Of a stretch of DNA of 64,000 nucleotides, positions 59,318-64,000 are shown piece after piece (positions within the stretch are counted from its first letter, which is position 1; each line of letters starts with the position of its first letter). The stretch is from Eikenella corrodens (lineage in GTDB: Bacteria; Pseudomonadota; Gammaproteobacteria; Burkholderiales; Neisseriaceae), in assembly GCF_003990355.1 (NCBI RefSeq), contig NZ_CP034670.1, positions 620,001 to 684,000 on the forward strand, given 5' to 3'. Below the pieces are notes generated by a model. That model was not told the origin of the DNA and ran no database searches. It worked only from the letters and a program-made list of their open reading frames with translations. Made by a program: the position numbers and the translations under genes.

Positions 59318-60064
59318 ATGGATAAACAACAATCTTCCCCACCCCCCCCTGAACAATCAATCAACCCTATTTCTCAATATTTTTGTCGCATCAAAGGCTA
59401 CCTGAAACGCCACCGGCGCGGTTTGCGCTGGGTGGTTTTGTTTGTGCTGGTGGCTTATGGTTTGGCCAGCTGTATGGTAACGCGAACGTTGGCCATAATA
59501 GGCGTGGAATATATCACGGGGTACTCGCCTACTTATACCGATTTTCCGCTGGGGCAGAATAAACGACTGAATTTGGAAGTGCGCAGCTATGTTAAGCATC
59601 CGTATTGCATCGGCATGCGGACAGAGTTTATTGATGGTAAAACCAAATTGTACGGCCCTAATCTGGAAAGAGGGCCAAGCGATAGAGACCCATGGGAATA
59701 CGGCAAACAAGAAGTTTTCCGAGGGCATAGCCTAGAAGGCATGGCTATAGGCGGGTTAGCCCCCGAAACCTTCTACCGCCAATATTACACTTTCCAAGTT
59801 ATCGCCTACCGCCAAGGTTGGTTTGGTGAAAAGGTCTTTTTCCGTAAAAACTACACCAATCTCAACATAATGGGGAAAGTCTTTTATTCCTATGGCAGCA
59901 ACACGGATAACCCTAGAAACATTGCCTATCAAGATGGGGTGGACTGCTTCGATTTGCCCTATGGAAAATACAGATTTGAGTTTATTGATAAAAGTCCTTT
60001 TATACCTGAGTTTAATGAGATAATTATCTCAGTTGGGGTTAGTCCATACATCGACTTGAAATAA
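59318..60064 (+). CDS. Membrane-anchored protein of unknown function at the RTX locus
   Basis: This 248-residue protein has a proline-rich cytoplasmic start (QQSSPPPPEQSINP), a basic stretch partly encoded by a DUS (KGYLKRHRRG), one membrane helix (WVVLFVLVAYGLASCMV) and an extracytoplasmic domain rich in Tyr (YTDFPLGQNKRLNLEVRSYV). Base composition falls to AT-rich towards its end, as in the following gene. It may be an accessory or immunity-type protein of the RTX locus. No family recognised. Confidence 0.7.
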   Translation: MDKQQSSPPPPEQSINPISQYFCRIKGYLKRHRRGLRWVVLFVLVAYGLASCMVTRTLAIIGVEYITGYSPTYTDFPLGQNKRLNLEVRSYVKHPYCIGMRTEFIDGKTKLYGPNLERGPSDRDPWEYGKQEVFRGHSLEGMAIGGLAPETFYRQYYTFQVIAYRQGWFGEKVFFRKNYTNLNIMGKVFYSYGSNTDNPRNIAYQDGVDCFDLPYGKYRFEFIDKSPFIPEFNEIIISVGVSPYIDLK

Positions 60065-60148
60065 CATCTACAAAACAAAACGTAAACATTTAATTATCAG
60101 ATTTAAGTATTTTACCAACCCTTAATTATTTATAAATAAGGAGCAATC

Positions 60149-60586
60149 ATGGCTGATGCTGATCCTAGCAGAAATTATACTGTTACTATTGTATTCTTCC
60201 CAGCGGTAACTAGAAAATCAAATGGATGGCCATCTATACCAGGCCACCAATTCCTAATTTATAGAGACCCCGCTGGTATTGTTACTTATAGCCACGGCTG
60301 GTCTTTTGGAGATTCATTAAGTATTGGAGGAATAAATAATCTGAGTAAAACAGATCATGAAAAATATACAAACAGGGGAGGGGAATTAAAATTTTCCTCG
60401 ATTACCGTATCAATCACCAAAGAACAACAGGATAGTATGGTGAAATATGGACAAGAAGTAGCTGAAGGAAAACACCCTGAACATAGCAATGAATATCATT
60501 ATTCGGATAATAGCTGTGTAACATACTCCAATATGGAGTTAGCACATGGGGGCCGGTATCGCCTGTTTTTAAAGGAGACGGTATAA
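60149..60586 (+). CDS. N-terminal module of the RTX protein, possibly papain-like, frameshift-separated
   Basis: This 145-residue open frame starts MADADPSRNYTVTIVFFPAV and includes PGHQFLIYRDPAGIVTYSHG and YHYSDNSCVTYSNMELAHGG. The order His-early, Cys-late resembles circularly permuted NlpC/papain-like (LRAT-type) domains, which I infer only from spacing. At the GGGGG run 60548-60552 one extra G would join it in frame to VFKGDGIIPASSSNKRATLF and the RTX protein. Base composition is strikingly AT-rich compared with the RTX part, a sign of module exchange. Confidence 0.6.
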   Translation: MADADPSRNYTVTIVFFPAVTRKSNGWPSIPGHQFLIYRDPAGIVTYSHGWSFGDSLSIGGINNLSKTDHEKYTNRGGELKFSSITVSITKEQQDSMVKYGQEVAEGKHPEHSNEYHYSDNSCVTYSNMELAHGGRYRLFLKETV

Positions 60587-60813
60587 TTCCGGCATCTTCT
60601 TCAAATAAGCGTGCAACACTTTTTGAGATAATCAAAAATGCTCCTCCAGGAACAAAAATTCATGCAGAGAATATCCCTGTAGAAGGTAGGAAAATTCTCG
60701 ATAACAGTCTTCGGTTCGACGGTGTTCAAACCTACGAAGAAAAAACTTTTAATATAGTTATACCGAATGACCTTTGCCACAAAGACCAATGGTCGAGCGG
60801 AGGTTGGTTAGGA
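60514..60813 (+). other. Open frame in phase with the RTX gene but without a start codon
   Basis: From 60514 to 60813 the RTX frame is open and reads like protein (NAPPGTKIHAENIPVEGRKI, FDGVQTYEEKTFNIVIPND) but lacks ATG, GTG or TTG. This supports an original single gene from 60149 to 63501. Confidence 0.65.
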
Positions 60814-63501
60814 ATGGCCAAACAATGGAGAAAACAAGCACACCGTTCCAAAAAATACCGCATCGTTGACCCCCTCGCCCTAGACCTCGACGGCAACGGC
60901 ATCCGCACTGTGGCGGCCAACCAATTTTCAGGTAGCCTCTTCGACCACGACGGCGACGGTATCCGCACGGCTTCGGGCTGGGTGGGCAAAGAAGACGGGC
61001 TGTTGGTGTACGACCGCAACGGCGACGGCATCATCAACAACGGCAGCGAGCTGTTCGGCGACGCCACCCGCCTGCAAAACGGCGGCACGGCGGAGCACGG
61101 GTTTGCCGCGCTGGCCGATTTGGACGACAACGGCGACGGCAAAATCGATGCGGCCGACAAGGCGTTCTCTTCATTGCGCGTTTGGCGCGATCTCAATCAA
61201 GACGGCATCAGCCAGGAAGGCGAGCTGCTCACGCTGGAGCAGGCCAAGGTGCAGTCGCTCAACACTCAATTTAGCAACACCAACCGCAGCCTGGGCGACG
61301 GCAACACGCTGGCACAGGAAGGCAGCTACACCACCACCGACGGCCAAACCCGCCAGATGGGCGATTTGCTGCTGGCCAACGATCCGCTGTTCAGCCGCTT
61401 CAACGATCATGTGGAGCTAACCGCCGAGCAGCTGCAAAATCCGAACCTCTCCGGCATCGGCCGCCTGCGCGATTTGCGCGAGGCGGCGGCTTTGTCGCCT
61501 GCTTTGGATGCGGTGTTGCGCCAATATGCCGCTGCCGAAACCAAAGAACAGCAAACGGCATTGCTGGCGCAGCTGGCCGCCGAGTGGGGCAAAACCGATG
61601 CCCGCTACGGCAGCTACACGCCCACGCTCACTGCCGCCACCGAGGCATCCGGCACCGCCGGCCAAGGCGTGCCGCTTACGCCCGGGGAACTGCAGGCATT
61701 GCGCAACGGCAAAGTAAACATTTCTCCCGAGCTGCAGGCCGAATTTGACGCGCTGCAAGACAAAATCCGCCTGTTGGATGCGTTCACCGGCGAAGACTCC
61801 CGCACGCTGGGCTACGGTACGCTGGAACAAGTGAAGGAAATCATCCGTGTCGCCAACACCACTTATGCCCAGTTGGAACACAGCCTCTACCAAGGCCTGC
61901 TGTTCCAAACCCGCCTGAAACCCTATCTGGACGCCGTAGCCTTCACACTGGATAACGGCCAGTTAAAACTGGATTTCAGCGGCGTAAGCGCCCTGTTTGA
62001 AAAAACACACGCCCAAAACGCGCAAAAAGCATTTGTGGACTTAGGCGAATTCCTGGCCAACCAGCAAAACCCTGCCTCGCCAGAATTGGGCACACTAACC
62101 GGCTTGTTGGAACGGTTTACCCAAGAGGCCGTTGCCGCCGGGATGTTGGATAAGTATGCGGAGGTGTTGGGTAAAGAAGCACTAGGCAAACTGGGCTACC
62201 TGAATGAAGATAGGTTCAGCCGCACCGTATTGGAGAAACTGGGCACCCTAACCGGCTCTGCAAACAACGATATACTCAACGGCACGAAAAATAATGACTA
62301 TATCCTCGGTTTACAGGGTAACGATACATTAGACGGAGGAGAAGGTGATGATTATTTGGAAGGCGGTGCCGGTGATGATTCCCTCGGCGGCGGTAACGGC
62401 CACGATACCTTGATTGGTGGTGCAGGTAGTGACCGGTTGGAAGGCGGCTACGGTAACGATACGCTGGACGGTGGCACAGGTAATGACCGGTTAGAAGGAG
62501 GCACATTCGGCGCTGATACTTATCTGTTTGCCAAAGGCCATGGACAAGATACGGTAAATGATTTTGCCGAAGCCGAAAGCCAAACCGATACCTTACGCTT
62601 CGAAGGGGCTGTAGCCGCCAATGCCGTATTCACGCGCAAAGGCAACGACTTGATCATCCAAGCTTACGGCAATACCGACCAAGTTAGCATCCCCAACTAT
62701 TTCCTTGATTACAAGTTCCAGTATTATCGATTTGCCTTCGACGACCGAATTATCGGCAATGCCGATATGCACCAAATTACCGTAACCGGACAAGGTAGCG
62801 ATCAAAACGAACACTTCATTGGACGAGATACCATCGACATCATTCATGCTGGTAGCGGCAATGATACCGTTTATGCTTGGGACGGTAACGATATCCTGCA
62901 CGGAGAAGATGGTGACGATAACTTGAATGGTAGTAATGGCAATGATATTTTGTATGGCGATGCCGGTAACGACCACTTGGCTGGAGATAACGGCAACGAT
63001 ACCCTGATTGGCGGTGCAGGTAGTGACCGGTTGGAAGGCGACTACGGTAACGATACGCTGGACGGTGGCACAGGTAATGATCGGTTAGAAGGAGGCACAT
63101 TCGGCGCTGATACTTATCTGTTTGCCAAAGGCCATGGACAAGATACGGTAAATGATTTTGCCGAAGCCGAAAGCCAAACCGATACCTTACGCTTCGAAGG
63201 AGCTGTAGCCGCCAATGCCGTATTCACGCGCAAAGGCAACGACTTGTTCATCCAAGCTTACGGCAATACCGACCAAGTCAGCATCCCCAACTATTTCCTT
63301 GGTTACAAGTTCCAGTATTATCGATTTGCCTTCGACGACCGCACTGTCGAGCATTTCGACTACAACCAATACGTTGCCAATGCCAATAATCTGATTCAGG
63401 CGATGGCTAGCTTTGGCAGCAACAACGGCAGCGGTGTGAGTAGTACCAGCACGATATCCAATCCGGTTATTAATCCAATGCTGGCAGCCCCGACTCTGTA
63501 A
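60814..63501 (+). CDS. FrpA/FrpC-like RTX calcium-binding protein
   Basis: From ATG 60814 this is 895 residues. VDPLALDLDGNGIRT, YDRNGDGIINNGSELFGDAT and LDDNGDGKIDAADKAF are EF-hand-like calcium sites. A helical middle follows, then two blocks of RTX nonapeptides (GG-x-G-x-D), around 490-560 and 690-760 in the protein. The C-terminus (SNPVINPMLAAPTL) is the uncleaved type I secretion signal kind. No Lys-acylation gene is nearby. It resembles meningococcal FrpA/C iron-regulated exoproteins. A C-terminal type I ATPase lies downstream on the other strand. NQFSGSLF and LGYLNE are DUS-encoded. Confidence 0.9.
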   Translation: MAKQWRKQAHRSKKYRIVDPLALDLDGNGIRTVAANQFSGSLFDHDGDGIRTASGWVGKEDGLLVYDRNGDGIINNGSELFGDATRLQNGGTAEHGFAALADLDDNGDGKIDAADKAFSSLRVWRDLNQDGISQEGELLTLEQAKVQSLNTQFSNTNRSLGDGNTLAQEGSYTTTDGQTRQMGDLLLANDPLFSRFNDHVELTAEQLQNPNLSGIGRLRDLREAAALSPALDAVLRQYAAAETKEQQTALLAQLAAEWGKTDARYGSYTPTLTAATEASGTAGQGVPLTPGELQALRNGKVNISPELQAEFDALQDKIRLLDAFTGEDSRTLGYGTLEQVKEIIRVANTTYAQLEHSLYQGLLFQTRLKPYLDAVAFTLDNGQLKLDFSGVSALFEKTHAQNAQKAFVDLGEFLANQQNPASPELGTLTGLLERFTQEAVAAGMLDKYAEVLGKEALGKLGYLNEDRFSRTVLEKLGTLTGSANNDILNGTKNNDYILGLQGNDTLDGGEGDDYLEGGAGDDSLGGGNGHDTLIGGAGSDRLEGGYGNDTLDGGTGNDRLEGGTFGADTYLFAKGHGQDTVNDFAEAESQTDTLRFEGAVAANAVFTRKGNDLIIQAYGNTDQVSIPNYFLDYKFQYYRFAFDDRIIGNADMHQITVTGQGSDQNEHFIGRDTIDIIHAGSGNDTVYAWDGNDILHGEDGDDNLNGSNGNDILYGDAGNDHLAGDNGNDTLIGGAGSDRLEGDYGNDTLDGGTGNDRLEGGTFGADTYLFAKGHGQDTVNDFAEAESQTDTLRFEGAVAANAVFTRKGNDLFIQAYGNTDQVSIPNYFLGYKFQYYRFAFDDRTVEHFDYNQYVANANNLIQAMASFGSNNGSGVSSTSTISNPVINPMLAAPTL
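62404..62747 (+). repeat. RTX internal repeat, copy 1
   Basis: 344 bp from GATACCTTGATTGGTGGTGC to the FDDR codons. Copy 2 starts exactly 594 bp (198 codons) later and differs only at a few bases. The unit covers RTX nonapeptides plus the DTYLFAKGHGQDTVNDFAEA domain. Confidence 0.9.
62998..63341 (+). repeat. RTX internal repeat, copy 2
   Basis: Near-identical to copy 1; changes include GGY to GDY and LIIQAY to LFIQAY. In-frame, so recombination would remove or add 198 residues. Confidence 0.9.
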
Positions 63502-63690
63502 TGGCCATGCCTGATTAGCTTGGTATAGGAATAACAGGCTACCTGAAAATTTTAGCTTCGCAGAAACTTCGCTGCGCTGCATTTTCAGGTAGCCTGTTCC
63601 GTTGTTGGTGGAGTATTCGGATAGTATTAAGTTAGCCAACGTGTACCGCGCTTGATTTGTCTACGATGGTAGGCAGAGTGCATAGCAATG

Positions 63691-63742
63691 AGGCTACCTG
63701 AAAGTTTTAACTTCGTTGAAGTTTTACTTTCAGGTAGCCTCT
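63691..63742. terminator. Long-armed DUS hairpin
   Basis: GAGGCTACCTGAAAGTTTTA faces TTTTACTTTCAGGTAGCCTC around ACTTCGTTGAAG, itself paired. Convergent RTX and ATPase genes both end near here. Confidence 0.75.
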
Positions 63743-63779
63743 TATTGCACTACAGGCGGCATTCATTATTGGCTGTAGC

Positions 63780-63852
63780 TTGATAGCAAACCAGCTTAAC
63801 TTCGCTACAGCATTGGTTCGCCTTGTATTGGAGGTTAACTTGGCTTGCTATA
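63780..63852. repeat. CREE-core element with different termini
   Basis: Ends TAGCAAACCAGCTTAACT and GGTTAACTTGGCTTGCTATA are imperfect inverted repeats. The centre (complement AAGGCGAACCAATGCTGTAG) is the CREE core AAGGCGAGCCAACGCTGTA. It shares its left end with the hybrid at 53723. Confidence 0.6.
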
Positions 63853-63864
63853 TTTCTGTACCGC

Positions 63865-64000
63865 CTATCCGTTCTGCAGCCGGTGCAGGTAGCGGTAGTA
63901 GCCGTCTTCTTTGGCCAAAAGTTCCTGATGGCTGCCCTGCTCGACAATCTGCCCTTTGTCCATAGCGATGATGCGGTGTGCCATGCGCACGGTGGAGAGG
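63865..64000 (-). CDS. ABC-type exporter ATPase, C-terminal end (partial)
   Basis: Only the last 44 codons are inside the window. They read LSTVRMAHRIIAMDKGQIVE, then QGSHQELLAKEDGYYRYLH to the stop. This is the post-Walker-B end of an ABC exporter, with the RLSTV switch region and V/IEQG-x-H-x-ELL typical of type I secretion ATPases (HlyB/RtxB). Its position beside the RTX gene fits export of that protein. A different exporter family cannot be excluded from so short a piece. Confidence 0.85.
   Translation of the reverse strand, partial: LSTVRMAHRIIAMDKGQIVEQGSHQELLAKEDGYYRYLHRLQNG

Larger units (their letters stand above)
63502..63864. other. Intergenic between RTX gene and secretion ATPase gene
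   Basis: It contains two DUS hairpins (63536-63598 and 63691-63742, the latter with long arms) and a CREE-like element. No gene is seen. Confidence 0.65.

Overview
The window reads as a Neisseriaceae chromosome, most likely Eikenella. The main evidence is the very frequent 12-mer AGGCTACCTGAA and its complement, the DNA uptake sequence (DUS) dialect known for Eikenella. It often occurs as inverted pairs that form hairpins behind genes. Correia-type MITEs (CREE), an IS1016 relative, a tmRNA tag of ANDETFALAA and Neisseria-like gene content agree.

Layout: 0.07-2.2 kb is a TonB-dependent receptor pseudogene broken by a CREE and by an amber codon. 2.4-11.1 kb is respiratory nitrate reductase (narG, three identical tandem cupin genes, narH, narJ, narI) with a divergent di-Mop molybdate-binding protein, followed by a hemerythrin-type iron-centre repair protein. 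12.1-17.8 kb is housekeeping: priA, a macro-domain hydrolase, infC (ATC start)-rpmI-rplT, and ssrA. 17.8-30.6 kb is a genomic island that starts at the 3' end of ssrA and ends at a degenerate copy of that end. It is almost free of DUS and carries one minus-strand defence operon: WYL repressor, DUF262/DUF1524 nuclease, hsdM, hsdS, hsdR, a SLATT-type two-TM protein, a SMODS/cGAS-like nucleotidyltransferase, and a COG2958-like gene frameshifted at an 8-A run. 30.9-34.4 kb holds a lipoprotein, slyX, an NhaC-like antiporter and a methyltransferase.

34.7-39.7 kb (OYE-type oxidoreductase, osmoprotectant ABC transporter, quinone oxidoreductase) carries foreign DUS dialects (AAGCAGCCTGCA, AGGCTGCCTGAA, AGGCCGTCTGAA), which suggests import from Kingella/Neisseria relatives. 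40.2-57.2 kb is core metabolism and small membrane proteins: ubiD, a radical SAM protein, three related mini-membrane proteins, an Lgt-like gene, pth, zapE, metZ, a TauE exporter, a zur-COG0523 zinc pair, ydfG-like and spermidine-synthase-like genes, and a LysR regulator. 57.4-58.2 kb is a decayed IS1016 abutting a CREE. 59.3-64 kb is an RTX locus: a membrane-anchored protein of unknown function, a possibly papain-like N-terminal module separated from an FrpA/C-like calcium-binding RTX protein by one base, and the end of a type I secretion ATPase.

The most interesting system is the composite defence operon, in which a minimal CBASS-like pair (predicted signal synthase plus membrane effector) sits directly behind hsdR under what appears to be a single CapW/BrxR-like regulator. 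All functional statements rest on reading motifs by eye; no database search was run.
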